Source: an uncultured Dorea sp. (GTDB taxonomy: Bacteria; Bacillota; Clostridia; Lachnospirales; Lachnospiraceae). From it: a stretch of 64,000 nt of DNA. The notes under the pieces are model-generated. The model searched no databases and was not told where the DNA came from. It worked only from the letters and a program-made list of their open reading frames with translations. A program made the position numbers and the translations under genes. Shown here piece by piece: positions 50,158-58,684 of this stretch. Position 1 is the first letter of the stretch; every line of letters starts with the position of its first letter. The stretch lies in assembly GCA_948602995.1 (NCBI GenBank), contig CAPEBR010000019.1, forward strand, positions 13,166-77,165. Reading direction: 5' to 3'.

Positions 50158-50826
50158 TTATTCCTCACTTTCACCTGCCAGGTCGTCATGGTCATATCGG
50201 TACAGTAAATATTCAGAGAGGAAATTTCCCAAAGCTAACGCGAGGGAAAGGGTGATAATTGCAGCAATCAGGGTATACTCAAGATTTCCAAAAAGTTTTC
50301 CCTGACAAAGAATTATCAGTGCAACAAGCATGACCCCGAACGTAATTCTATACGCTTTCAGTCTGGCGCGGACCATATTTTCACGGAAGCGTTCATCCAT
50401 AAATGTTCCTGACATCCTTCCCTCATAGTAAAAACCAAAGAATCCAAAGAAAAGGAAAAATGCAAATGGAAAGACAGAGCCATCTACAGGGTATGTGGCG
50501 AAACCGGCAAAACCCAGAAATCCCAATACTCCTAACCAGCCAAGCCTTGGATTGACCTTACGGGTAACGCCTGTTTCTTCCACCTGTCTCTGCTTTTCAC
50601 CTGCATAGACAAAAAGCATGACAAACAGAGAACATACATAACCGCAGGTAAGGACAAGTGAAATAATCATCGGCAGATCCTTTGCGCGAAATACATAATC
50701 TTTAAAATCCATTGGAACTACCAGGCGGGAATCATTGAATGAAACCGCATACCATGACGATAGAAACAAACTCAAAACACAAAAGATCCCACAGCCAATC
50801 CAAATTTTCTTCTTGTTCGTTTTCAT
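50158..50826 (-). CDS. Membrane protein, DUF3796-like, partner of an XRE regulator
   Basis: A 222-residue protein with about six membrane segments. The middle part NPRLGWLGVLGFLGFAGFA and PFAFFLFFGFFGFYYEGRM is the Gly/Phe-rich pattern of the DUF3796 type. A charged loop (EKQRQVEETGVTRKV) precedes it, and the tail is acidic. AGGAGGAG stands before the ATG. Such proteins are regularly encoded beside a short XRE repressor. Function is unknown. Confidence 0.75.
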   Translation of the reverse strand: MKTNKKKIWIGCGIFCVLSLFLSSWYAVSFNDSRLVVPMDFKDYVFRAKDLPMIISLVLTCGYVCSLFVMLFVYAGEKQRQVEETGVTRKVNPRLGWLGVLGFLGFAGFATYPVDGSVFPFAFFLFFGFFGFYYEGRMSGTFMDERFRENMVRARLKAYRITFGVMLVALIILCQGKLFGNLEYTLIAAIITLSLALALGNFLSEYLLYRYDHDDLAGESEE

Positions 50827-50839
50827 AGTACTCCTCCTA

Positions 50840-50935
50840 TTATTGTGATGTATTTATCTCTTTACAAGACAAATATATCACTTTATTTTCTTTGTGTCAA
50901 TAGGTAAGAGACAAATACATCACATTTATTATCCA
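50840..50935 (-). promoter_or_regulatory. Promoter with three operator-like repeats for the membrane protein/XRE operon
   Basis: TTGACA (50895-50900), a 17-base spacer and TATATT (50872-50877) on the minus strand. TGATGTATTTGTCTCTTAC lies just upstream of -35, TGATATATTTGTCTTGTAA covers -10, and an inverted copy GTAAAGAGATAAATACATCA follows. The shared TGATRTATTTGTCT core suggests binding of the cotranscribed XRE protein and self-control. Confidence 0.65.
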
Positions 50936-50949
50936 AAGTCAAATATCTA

Positions 50950-51579
50950 TCAGGCAATATCCTGTTTCCGATATATCTTTACCGCAATCCTGTACGATAT
51001 AAAAAACCAGATCATCGAAATAACAAGCACAATACCAAACGCCAGAAGGATATTTTCTTTCACAGGAAAAACAAAATTTATAAGAAGAATAAGCCCCGCA
51101 ATGATCCCTGTAGACGCCATAAAAGACATCATGAAGACAATCTGCGATTTTTCCGGGTCAAATAAATACGCACACGGCAGGCTGACGCCGCCCGCAAGCA
51201 GGCATGCGCTTATCCCGATAGAGCCATACAGGCATAAGGAGTGAAGCGTTACATCCATACCAAAACAGGCAAGAACGACACAGGGAATCAGCGCCGTAAC
51301 CATTCCCACTGTGGCAAGCAGAATATAAAACAAGAACTTCTCTCCAATAATCTGACCCCTTGAGACCGGCATGGTAATGACATTTTTATTCCATTTGGAG
51401 GCCGCATCGCTGGTAATGCTGATAAAGGCTGCTGTTGTGGAAGCAACCGGCGCCAAAACCAGAAGTGCGCTGGTCTCCAGCAAAAATGACAGTCCAAAGC
51501 CTAAAACAACCAGGCTGACAATGGTTACAAAGATATTGCTCTTTGCAATATAAAGATCTTTCATTAAAACACCTTTCAT
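50950..51579 (-). CDS. ABC-2 type permease
   Basis: Start 51579 overlaps the ATPase stop by one base (TGATG), a sign of translational coupling. The 209 residues have about six membrane segments and the NKNVITMPVSRGQIIGEKFLFY loop of ABC-2 permeases (MPVSR-x-x-I-V/I-x-x-K/E). It works with the ATPase 51579-52430; the transported molecule is unknown. Systems of this GntR-ATPase-permease form often answer cell-envelope antibiotics. Confidence 0.85.
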   Translation of the reverse strand: MKGVLMKDLYIAKSNIFVTIVSLVVLGFGLSFLLETSALLVLAPVASTTAAFISITSDAASKWNKNVITMPVSRGQIIGEKFLFYILLATVGMVTALIPCVVLACFGMDVTLHSLCLYGSIGISACLLAGGVSLPCAYLFDPEKSQIVFMMSFMASTGIIAGLILLINFVFPVKENILLAFGIVLVISMIWFFISYRIAVKIYRKQDIA

Positions 51580-52430
51580 CACTTTTCCCCCTTTACATAT
51601 AGCAGCATAATTTCATCAATCGCCGCCGGAACAACCAGGGCTTTCGGATATTTTCTCTGCGCCCTCTCCCGGTCTGAAACCAGAATCTGCCATTCATAGT
51701 CCATCTTACGGTACGAAATGATATCGGATTTATCCAGTGTGTCAAACTGCGCAGCGCCGCACTTGATGATACCATACCGCTCGGTCAGCTCGTCTTTGGG
51801 CTTCTCAAAAACAACTTTCCCTTCATGGATAAATACAATATAATCGGCAATCTTCTCCAAATCACTGGTGATGTGGGAAGATACCAGGATCGAATGTTCC
51901 TCATCCTGCACGAAATCCATAAGCATATCTAAAATATCATCCCGGACAACCGGATCCAGCCCGCTAGTTGCTTCGTCAAGAATCAACAGTCTGGAATGAT
52001 GGGAAAATGCGGCAGAAATCGCCAGCTTCATCTTCATTCCTTTTGAAAATTGTTTGATCTGCTTATCGGACGGCAGGGAAAACTGTTTCAACAGTCCGAA
52101 ATATATCTGTTCGTCCCATGTCCTGTAAATGTTTTTCATGACCCGGTTCAGTTTCCGCGGAGAAAGGATTTCCGGATAATTGCTGCCATCGAACACAACG
52201 CCGATCTGTTCCTTGATATCTCCGTCCAGCTCTTCTCTCCCTAAAATGGAAACAACACCGTCTTCCCTCTGAACCAGCCCTAAAGCGGCATTGATTGTCG
52301 TACTTTTTCCTGCGCCATTTTCCCCAATCAGCCCAACGATGGAGCCACCAGGAACAGTGAATGAAACATGATCCAAAACAAAGCCCTGATAAGATTTGGT
52401 AAGTCCTGATACCATGAAAGCATTTGTCAT
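51579..52430 (-). CDS. ABC transporter ATP-binding protein
   Basis: 283 residues: Walker A GENGAGKST (about 36-44), Q-loop region, a signature KQFSKGMKMKLAIS in which the usual LSGG is replaced by FSKGM as often seen in this subgroup, and Walker B LLILDEATSGLDP. It starts two bases after a GntR regulator gene and is coupled to the permease. Resembles the YtrB/BcrA type. Confidence 0.92.
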   Translation of the reverse strand: MTNAFMVSGLTKSYQGFVLDHVSFTVPGGSIVGLIGENGAGKSTTINAALGLVQREDGVVSILGREELDGDIKEQIGVVFDGSNYPEILSPRKLNRVMKNIYRTWDEQIYFGLLKQFSLPSDKQIKQFSKGMKMKLAISAAFSHHSRLLILDEATSGLDPVVRDDILDMLMDFVQDEEHSILVSSHITSDLEKIADYIVFIHEGKVVFEKPKDELTERYGIIKCGAAQFDTLDKSDIISYRKMDYEWQILVSDRERAQRKYPKALVVPAAIDEIMLLYVKGEK

Positions 52431-52432
52431 CG

Positions 52433-52807
52433 CTAATCCTCCTCATATAATAACGTTAATAAACTGATTAATTTATCAAGTGATATTCCGCTCATGCGGG
52501 CTATTTCTATCGCATCACTGAAACACCCCTCTATCTTTTTCTGCTGCTCTTCTAAATAGAAATCCTGATTTCTGGCAGATACATAACAGCCCTTCCCGGC
52601 TGTTGTCTCAATAAAATCATCCTCCTGCAGGATGTCATATGCCTTCTGTACTGTCAGGACACTGATCTGCAGTGATCTTGCAAGGGAGCGGATAGAGGGA
52701 AGCGCTTCCCCGGCTTCCAGTTCGCCGCTCATAATCTGTGCCTTGATCTGCGACACAATCTGTTCATACAAAGGACGACTTGCCTTATTACTTACAACAA
52801 TCTCCAA
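52433..52807 (-). CDS. GntR-family (YtrA-type) transcriptional regulator
   Basis: A 124-residue regulator with a winged helix (about 10-78: PLYEQIVSQIKAQIMSGELEAGEALPSIRSLARSL..VLTVQKAYDILQ) and the short two-helix C-terminal dimer part of the YtrA group, in place of a ligand domain. It is the first gene of the ABC operon. A palindrome between promoter and gene is the likely operator. Confidence 0.93.
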   Translation of the reverse strand: MEIVVSNKASRPLYEQIVSQIKAQIMSGELEAGEALPSIRSLARSLQISVLTVQKAYDILQEDDFIETTAGKGCYVSARNQDFYLEEQQKKIEGCFSDAIEIARMSGISLDKLISLLTLLYEED

Positions 52808-52830
52808 ACCTTCACCGCCTTTCCGTGTTT

Positions 52831-52882
52831 TACTGTATTGTATTTATAAGTACAGTATAATACATTATAGAGCAGTTGTCAA
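52831..52882 (-). promoter_or_regulatory. Promoter and operator of the GntR-ABC operon
   Basis: TTGACA (52877-52882), a 17-base spacer and TATACT (52854-52859) on the minus strand. TACTGTA and TACAGTA (52831-52857), 13 bases apart, form a palindrome overlapping the -10 and the transcript start, as expected for repression by the GntR protein. Confidence 0.72.
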
Positions 52883-52887
52883 GGCAG

Positions 52888-52921
52888 GTTACTGTTCACG
52901 CAGGACTTTGCATTTGCTGCA
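52888..52921. repeat. Partial dispersed element
   Basis: GTTACTGTTCACGCAGGACTTTGCA, matching the left end and the GGACTTTGCA hairpin arm of the element at 14690-14822; the right half is missing. Confidence 0.6.
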
Positions 52922-52923
52922 AG

Positions 52924-52952
52924 TTGCTTTTTCCTGATATATGTCCTATAAT
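52924..52952 (+). promoter_or_regulatory. Promoter of the MerR gene
   Basis: TTGCTT (52924-52929), a 17-base spacer and TATAAT (52947-52952), 42 bases before the start. Confidence 0.6.
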
Positions 52953-52993
52953 AATCCATACAGTAACTGTACGGTCAAGAGGGAGAACAAAAA

Positions 52994-53815
52994 ATGGATA
53001 AGAAGGGCAAACTGCTTACTATTGGCCAATTTGCGGCATTGCATGGCATCAACAAAAAGACTCTGATGTGGTATGATGAGATCGGACTTTTCCACCCGTC
53101 AGCAATCGATCCGGAAAATGGATACCGGTATTATAGTTATCACCAGAGTTCTATATTGGAAACCATTCTGCTTTTGCGGGAATTAAATGTCTCTACGGAG
53201 GAAATACGGATATTCATGCAAAACCGTTCCGCTGCCAGTATGGAACGGCTTCTGCGGGAAAAAATAGAAGATCTGGACCATGAAATCGCACATCTGAAAG
53301 CAGTCAGGAAAACTCTGTCCTGTCACTGCCAGAATATGCAGATACTGCAGACCATGGATTTATCCGAGATCAGCCTGGTCGAGAAAAAAGAACGCTGCCT
53401 GGTCACGGTAGCTATTGAGAGAGACACCTCATTTGACAATCTAGTGGAAATGATCATTGATAAAACAAAGAAATATCAGCTCCGCCGGCTGCATGACGCC
53501 TCTTATGGAACCATGATTGCCGTGGAAAGCCTGCGCCGGGAAAATTATGAAGATTATTCCAGACTTTTTATCGAAATCCCTTTTCCCATAAAGAAAAAGG
53601 GGCTGCATATACAGCCCGCCGGAAGGTATCTAAGGGCGTTCTATCAGGAGTCTTCCGAAAACGCAATCGCATGCTATCAGAAAATCTTTGATTTTGCCAG
53701 TGAAAACGGATTCGCATTATCCGGGTTCTCCTATGAGGTCATCATCAATGAAAATGTGATCGACCGAACGGAAGATGCCGTTGTCCAGATTGAAATTCCA
53801 ATAGAAAAAATATAG
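52994..53815 (+). CDS. MerR-family regulator with effector-binding domain
   Basis: 273 residues: N-terminal MerR winged helix (about 5-75; TIGQFAALHGINKKTLMWYDEIGLFHPSAI, GYRYYSYHQ), a dimer coiled coil (about 80-118), and a C-terminal GyrI-like ligand domain (about 125-273) of the multidrug-sensor type. Such proteins bind hydrophobic cations and activate efflux genes. No efflux gene is directly downstream; the neighbouring divergent GntR-ABC operon is a possible target. Confidence 0.9.
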   Translation: MDKKGKLLTIGQFAALHGINKKTLMWYDEIGLFHPSAIDPENGYRYYSYHQSSILETILLLRELNVSTEEIRIFMQNRSAASMERLLREKIEDLDHEIAHLKAVRKTLSCHCQNMQILQTMDLSEISLVEKKERCLVTVAIERDTSFDNLVEMIIDKTKKYQLRRLHDASYGTMIAVESLRRENYEDYSRLFIEIPFPIKKKGLHIQPAGRYLRAFYQESSENAIACYQKIFDFASENGFALSGFSYEVIINENVIDRTEDAVVQIEIPIEKI

Positions 53816-53962
53816 GTTACTATTCACGGGTCAGGAATGCGCGTAAGCTGCGCATTCCGTAAGAACGTGATTCAAGGGTGAGGGGCGATTTTTGCGCAGC
53901 AAAACTTTAAATATCGCCCCGAATCGTTACTATGAGCGGCCTCCTGGGCCGTGAATAGTAAC
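53816..53962. repeat. Dispersed element, GTTACTATTCACGG subtype
   Basis: 147 bases with perfect 14-base ends, GTTACTATTCACGG and CCGTGAATAGTAAC. Inside are a GGAATGCGC hairpin like the serA terminator, and a GGGGCGAT..ATCGCCCC hairpin. The family linker is reduced to CGTGATTCAAGGG. It directly follows the MerR stop. Confidence 0.8.
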
Positions 53963-54050
53963 AAATATAGCGAAAGATTAAAATTCACTTCCGCTATATT
54001 GAGCTTACAACTCCTGTCCTTAAGGATATTATAGGATATAGCAGGCACGA

Positions 54051-54590
54051 CTACTTCAAGACTACCTTCCGTATATATGCAAATGTTTTTTTCTCCCCAT
54101 CCCGCGCAAGCATCTTAAGAAGCTTATGGAGAAGCGCTGCCGTCTCTGGGTGGATCATCTCTCCGAGATTACCGGCTCCCCGTTCATAATACTCCAGCGG
54201 ATGCCGGTCTGTATAATTCTTCCCCTGATATGTTTTGGAAGCGGCAATCCGGTCCATGAACATCTCGACAACATATTTCACCGGCATCTTCTGTCCCAAG
54301 ATCCCTCTCTCCATACTTTCACTGTAATCAATCCAGTACTCATAATGATGCTTGTTGCGTCCCTTATGATGCAGCCATGCAGAGGAATAGCCAACCGCCT
54401 CCCTCTCAGCATTATTGGGGCTTCTGGTCCCCTGATAATACTTACAGCCTACCAGAAATTCCGCAGGTGAATATTTTGACAGATCATGAAGAAGTCCCTG
54501 TTTATACAGCCCCACCTGAAAGCAGTGTTCCATAACAAGTCTCTTATGGTGATTAATCGTGCGCAGATGCTGCAATACTTTCATATCCAT
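54051..54590 (-). CDS. DUF5662 family protein
   Basis: A 179-residue soluble protein. It has an HD-like set of histidines: HHKRLVMEHCFQVG, LLHDLSKYSPAEF (His-Asp), WLHHKGRNKHHYEYW, consistent with a metal-dependent hydrolase fold, although no activity is known to me. The start at 54590 overlaps another ATG region and has GGGGAGG upstream. It is followed by no linked gene; TraX lies just upstream. Confidence 0.8.
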   Translation of the reverse strand: MDMKVLQHLRTINHHKRLVMEHCFQVGLYKQGLLHDLSKYSPAEFLVGCKYYQGTRSPNNAEREAVGYSSAWLHHKGRNKHHYEYWIDYSESMERGILGQKMPVKYVVEMFMDRIAASKTYQGKNYTDRHPLEYYERGAGNLGEMIHPETAALLHKLLKMLARDGEKKTFAYIRKVVLK

Positions 54591-54601
54591 TACCTCCCCA
54601 T

Positions 54602-55255
54602 CTAGAAATCTGCAGGTAAATATGTTTTAAGAAAATACAATGCAAGAAGATGTGCCGGGTAAAATACATAAAAGAAATATTTTATCTTGGGTCCCCTCTT
54701 CCCATTGTAGAACGCAAGAAACGGGGCAGCCAGCACCCCGCAGCACTGAACCATCCCCCATCCATAGGAAAAATTCCACAGCGCCCCTGCAGGCAGGCCT
54801 ATCGCCCTTTTCTCCCTGAAAATGTAATAAATCAGAATCAGCAGAATACCTCTTGCACTATAATCTGTATTTAAAACCTCTGCAAGAACCGCAATGCTAA
54901 CCGCCGCCATAGCCTTGAGGGGGACAGCACTGCACAGGCTCATCATATACATCATCATCACACCCAAAAGCAGCGTAAAAAACACATTCTGTCCTTCTGC
55001 ATACACCATCTCTCCATGAAATGCCAGGTCATATGGAAACTCGGAGATCAGCGCAAAGATTCCGAGACGCACCATATAGCGCCTGACATCCCGTGTGTGT
55101 AAAAAGCCTTCTACAATCAAAAAACAGAAAATCGGGAATGCAATTCTTCCAATAATGCGGTAACCTAGTTCATAAGGAAACAACACCGCCCCTATATGAT
55201 CAATCAGCATCGTAATAATTGCAATCCATTTTAACTGAAACGTACTAAGACCCAT
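54602..55255 (-). CDS. TraX family membrane protein
   Basis: 217 residues with about eight membrane segments, starting LKWIAIITMLIDHIGAVLFPYELGYRIIGRIAFPIFCFLIVEGF, which is the TraX signature (split by my reading into helices). F-plasmid TraX acetylates pilin; chromosomal copies in Firmicutes are thought to be acyltransferase-like envelope proteins. There is no conjugation gene nearby, so it is not a plasmid remnant. It lies nine bases after the GH13-like gene. Confidence 0.9.
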   Translation of the reverse strand: MGLSTFQLKWIAIITMLIDHIGAVLFPYELGYRIIGRIAFPIFCFLIVEGFLHTRDVRRYMVRLGIFALISEFPYDLAFHGEMVYAEGQNVFFTLLLGVMMMYMMSLCSAVPLKAMAAVSIAVLAEVLNTDYSARGILLILIYYIFREKRAIGLPAGALWNFSYGWGMVQCCGVLAAPFLAFYNGKRGPKIKYFFYVFYPAHLLALYFLKTYLPADF

Positions 55256-55264
55256 CTATACAAT

Positions 55265-56956
55265 TTACCTTCCTACTATAAATAAAATCGTTCTTGGCTC
55301 CACCTTGATCTGCCGCTGACATTCCAGAAGCACTTCTTCTTCCAGAATCCCCTCCTTCGTGGATGCCTTCAGATACCATTTTCTCTTTCCTGACATTGCC
55401 GGCAGTGCAAACTCATGGCTAAGCCAGTGCATGTTATATGCAACAAAACAGTCCGCGCCTCCTAATGTTACTGCACAGTAATAGATCCCAAGCTGCCTGC
55501 TGGACACCTCTGAGGGTGCCCTCCATGCAAGTTCACCGTGGTAGGATATGTCCGGCACTCCGCAGCCCGCAAGGTCGAGCCCCATAGACTCCTTCTCAGG
55601 GCTTAGCACCGGATAGTTTTTCCGCAGTGCAATCAGCCCTTTTACAAATGTGAAGAGCTCCTGCTCTGCCTTCCCGGTCTTCCAGTTCACCCATCCGGTC
55701 CGGTTATCCTGACAGTACACATTATTATTTCCGCCCTGGGTATTTCCAAATTCGTCACCAGCAAGAATACATGGCGTTCCCTGGGCAAGCAGCACCAGAA
55801 AAAAAGCATTCCTTGCCTGTCTCTTACGAAGCTCTGTCACAGCCTTCCGGCGGCTTGCCCCCTCTGCCCCGCAGTTCCAGCTGTAATTGTAATCCGGGCC
55901 GTCCTGGTTATTTTCTCCATTTTCTTCATTATGCTTACTGTCATAGGATATCAGATCCTGTAACGTAAAGCCTGTATGGGAGGCGATGTAATTAAAGATT
56001 CCCTCTTTTTTAGAATGATGTCTGAGCCAGTACATCACATCATTTACCATGCCTTCATCGCCTTTCAGGAAACGCCGCATAGTATTCTGGAACCCTTCCT
56101 GATACTTCATAAGCTTTGTTGATTTCAAAATTGGATCCGCGTATATGCTTTCCATAGGAGTTGTATATGGGTTGAGAATAAAGCCATCTATATGATATTC
56201 CATTACATAATACCGCAGGCATTCATGAATAACAAGCCCCGGCACTCCCGGCTCAAATGGCATGTGAAGCACCACCTCAATGCCCGTTTGATGGCACGAC
56301 TTCACCATGTCCTTTAACCCGGTAACCCCGTTCCCATCAGCAGAGTAGGCACTTTTTGGCGCAAAGTAATAAGCTTCCCCATACCCCCAGTAGTTCGTAT
56401 ATCGGCCTCTCTCTTCAAATTCCCATACCGGCATGCACTGTATCTGATTGATTCCAAGCTCCTTCATATAGGGAAGCTTCTCACAGACACCCTGGAAGGT
56501 TCCTTTATGTTTCACCTTTGAGGAACTGTCCTTTGTAAAGCCCCTGACATGGAGGGCATAGGCAATCACCTTGTGATATGGAATCTTAAGCGGCTTATCA
56601 CCTTCCCAGTCATAGTCTTCCTTCAGAATTCTCCCTCTCACCTTATGGTCTGCCAGCTCTCCTGCGCCCATCCACTTTTCCCTCCCGGAAAAAGCTCTGG
56701 CATACGGATCCAGGCAGACCTCCCCGTCCACCTCAAAATTATACTCATATTCAGCGGCATCAAATTCTCCGATTGCCGCTGCACACACCTCACCTGTCGT
56801 CTCCTCCATCGGATATCTCCTGCACGGTTCCTTCTCTCCCTTGCGGTAAATCAAAAGCGTACATTCCTCCCCCTTTGAAACTGCTGCTGCAAAATTCACC
56901 TCATCTGATCCTGCTACAGCTCCTAACGGTAACGGCTTTCCCTGTATCCTCTTCAT
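55265..56956 (-). CDS. GH13 (glycogen-debranching-like) pseudoenzyme
   Basis: 563 residues with an N-terminal CBM48-like domain (about 1-105), a GH13 barrel (about 125-450) and a C-terminal beta domain. Overall it resembles GlgX/isoamylase, including NNVYCQDN and LAGDEFGNTQ. The four catalytic regions are altered. Region I reads VVLHMPFEP (228-236) instead of D-x-x-x-x-N-H. Region II reads DGFILN (257-262), so the Arg is Ile and the nucleophile Asp is Asn. Region III has no Glu near 276-282. Region IV reads SHTGF, Thr328 replacing Asp. Hydrolysis is therefore not expected; a carbohydrate-binding or regulatory role is possible. GGA precedes the ATG. Confidence 0.85.
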   Translation of the reverse strand: MKRIQGKPLPLGAVAGSDEVNFAAAVSKGEECTLLIYRKGEKEPCRRYPMEETTGEVCAAAIGEFDAAEYEYNFEVDGEVCLDPYARAFSGREKWMGAGELADHKVRGRILKEDYDWEGDKPLKIPYHKVIAYALHVRGFTKDSSSKVKHKGTFQGVCEKLPYMKELGINQIQCMPVWEFEERGRYTNYWGYGEAYYFAPKSAYSADGNGVTGLKDMVKSCHQTGIEVVLHMPFEPGVPGLVIHECLRYYVMEYHIDGFILNPYTTPMESIYADPILKSTKLMKYQEGFQNTMRRFLKGDEGMVNDVMYWLRHHSKKEGIFNYIASHTGFTLQDLISYDSKHNEENGENNQDGPDYNYSWNCGAEGASRRKAVTELRKRQARNAFFLVLLAQGTPCILAGDEFGNTQGGNNNVYCQDNRTGWVNWKTGKAEQELFTFVKGLIALRKNYPVLSPEKESMGLDLAGCGVPDISYHGELAWRAPSEVSSRQLGIYYCAVTLGGADCFVAYNMHWLSHEFALPAMSGKRKWYLKASTKEGILEEEVLLECQRQIKVEPRTILFIVGR

Positions 56957-56976
56957 GCTTCATCCTTTCTGCTGCT

Positions 56977-57975
56977 TTACTGCCAGCCATCTACTCCGTA
57001 CATATCCACATTATCCTTGTTGATCATAAAAACTTCTTCATAGGTTTCCTTTTCATAAGAATTCCCTGTCAGAATATTAATTGCAAGGCGTGCAGATGAT
57101 TTCCCCATATTAATCGGCGACTGTGCTGCCGTGCCTGCAATCTGTGTATCATGCTTTTTCAGTTCCTTCTTTATATCCGGAGAACCGTCAACTCCATAAA
57201 TCAGCACATCCTTTAGCTTCGCAACATTTACGGCTGTCTTTGCCCCTACCGCAAGCTGGTCATTTCCGCACATAATTGCTGCAAGATCTGGGTTTTCCCC
57301 AAGAATTCTCTCCGATGCTTCCAGCGCACGGGCAAATTCTCCCCCCGTATCCTCTCTTGCAACTACCTCAAAGCCTTTTTCTGCGGTTGCCAGCACCTCC
57401 TCGAAGCCAGTGATTCTGTCATTAATTGAATTCTGTGTCGGACATTCTAAAATGGCAATCTTCCCGCCGTCCGGGCATCGTTTCAGGAGATCTTCACCAC
57501 ACAGCACACCTGCACTGTGGTTATCGGAGCCAATATAAGCATCCACATAATCCATTTCCTTTACCTGTGTATCCACATTGATAATCTTAACCCCCGATTC
57601 CTTCAGTTTTTTAAGGGCGGGCGTAACCTCCTCCCAGTTTACCGGACTTAAGATCACTGCTTCGATCCCCTCCTCAATCATCTCAGTCAGCTGTGTATTC
57701 TGCTTTTCCTGATCTGTTTCCGGATCCTTTGTAACCAGCTCATAGCCCTCAGCCTCTAAAAGCTCCCTGACAGCATGCTCAAATGTTATAAAATAAGGGT
57801 TTTCCATATCTATTCCAGAAAACCCTATCATATGGATTTCCTCCTCGTCATCCCCCTCTTCTTCTCTGACGGCAGCATTATCCTCTGGCGTCCCCACTGA
57901 CTTCTTACATCCTGCAAGAAGCAGCCAGCACAGAAACATCATAGCCAATGCTCCAAACCACCTTCTCATCCTCAC
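56977..57975 (-). CDS. Sugar-type ABC transporter substrate-binding lipoprotein
   Basis: 332 residues with a signal peptide ending in the lipobox LLAGC (C23). The mature protein has the type I periplasmic-binding fold of the RbsB group: MIGFSGIDMENPYFITFEHAV, IEAVILSPVNWEEVTPALKKL, VDTQVKEMDYVDAYIGSDN and AIMCGNDQLAVGAKTAV. The permease and ATPase genes are not nearby, so it works with partners elsewhere or as a sensor. It lies upstream of the GH13-like gene with a gap of 20 bases, which hints at a shared sugar-related role. Confidence 0.88.
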   Translation of the reverse strand: MRMRRWFGALAMMFLCWLLLAGCKKSVGTPEDNAAVREEEGDDEEEIHMIGFSGIDMENPYFITFEHAVRELLEAEGYELVTKDPETDQEKQNTQLTEMIEEGIEAVILSPVNWEEVTPALKKLKESGVKIINVDTQVKEMDYVDAYIGSDNHSAGVLCGEDLLKRCPDGGKIAILECPTQNSINDRITGFEEVLATAEKGFEVVAREDTGGEFARALEASERILGENPDLAAIMCGNDQLAVGAKTAVNVAKLKDVLIYGVDGSPDIKKELKKHDTQIAGTAAQSPINMGKSSARLAINILTGNSYEKETYEEVFMINKDNVDMYGVDGWQ

Positions 57976-58080
57976 TTTTTGTTTCCTCCTGGTCTTTTCT
58001 ATACTTTCTCTCTAACCATTCCTGCTCTAAGGACCGGCAGGTCTGACTGTTATTCTATTACTCAGCTGCTCATATTCTAC

Positions 58081-58213
58081 GTTACTGTTCACTCCGTGAC
58101 CAGTAACATTCGCAAATCCATCTAAAATTTGCTCCTCAAATGGGATTTGCTCACTCCCGAATCACTTTCTTACAATCTGTGCAGTGAATCCACAGATCTG
58201 TATGTACAGTAAC
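58081..58213. repeat. Full-length dispersed multi-hairpin element
   Basis: 133 bases, same length and plan as 14690-14822: GTTACTGTTCACTCCGTGAC start, GCAAATCC..GGGATTTGC hairpin, the linker CCGAATCACTTTCTTACAAT, a CTGTGCAG..CCACAGA hairpin, and the end TACAGTAAC. It is the main content of the 349-base space between the lipoprotein and DUF1292 genes. Confidence 0.82.
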
Positions 58214-58324
58214 TATTCTACAACATTTTTGAATTTTTGGCTACTATCTCCTTGCTTTTTAGGCATACCTTTGGTAGAGTAAAGATAGCAATTATATCCA
58301 TCAATACGAAAAAGGAGAATACCT

Positions 58325-58633
58325 ATGAGCGAATTAATGAACCAGGCTTCCGAAGACGAACTGATCACCGTTACTCTGACTCTTGAGGATGACGAAACCA
58401 TAGAATGCGCTGTTCTCACCACCTTCATCGCAGAAGAGCAGGAGTATATCGCACTTCTTCCACTGGATGAGAACGGCGATCCGGAAGGCGAAGACGTCTA
58501 CCTTTACCGCTACAGTGAGGAAGATGGCGAGCCGGCCCTTGAGAATATTGAGGACGATGAGGAATATGAGATTGCCGTTGATGCATTCGACGAATGGCTG
58601 GACGAGCAGGAATTCGAAGAAATCGATGACTAG
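58325..58633 (+). CDS. DUF1292 family protein
   Basis: A 102-residue, very acidic protein of the DUF1292 family. The sequence shows LTLEDDETIECAVLTTF, EQEYIALLPLDENG and EDVYLYRYSEEDGEP. AAAGGAG precedes the ATG. Members are widespread in Firmicutes, often near ruvX/yrzL; the function is unknown. Followed by a long inverted repeat and a terminator. Confidence 0.92.
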   Translation: MSELMNQASEDELITVTLTLEDDETIECAVLTTFIAEEQEYIALLPLDENGDPEGEDVYLYRYSEEDGEPALENIEDDEEYEIAVDAFDEWLDEQEFEEIDD

Positions 58634-58684
58634 TATAACCCACACTAGTGAAAACGTATCGGTAATTAGTGTGGATTATACTAG
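58630..58684. other. 18-base-arm inverted repeat between DUF1292 and helicase genes
   Basis: CTAGTATAACCCACACTA (58630-58647) and TAGTGTGGATTATACTAG (58667-58684) are complementary apart from one base. It contains the DUF1292 stop and the last codon of the helicase gene on the other strand. Confidence 0.65.

Noticed and set aside
54602..55255. TraX as sign of a conjugative element
   Set aside because: No other transfer gene, relaxase or att site is nearby; chromosomal TraX-like genes are common in Firmicutes.
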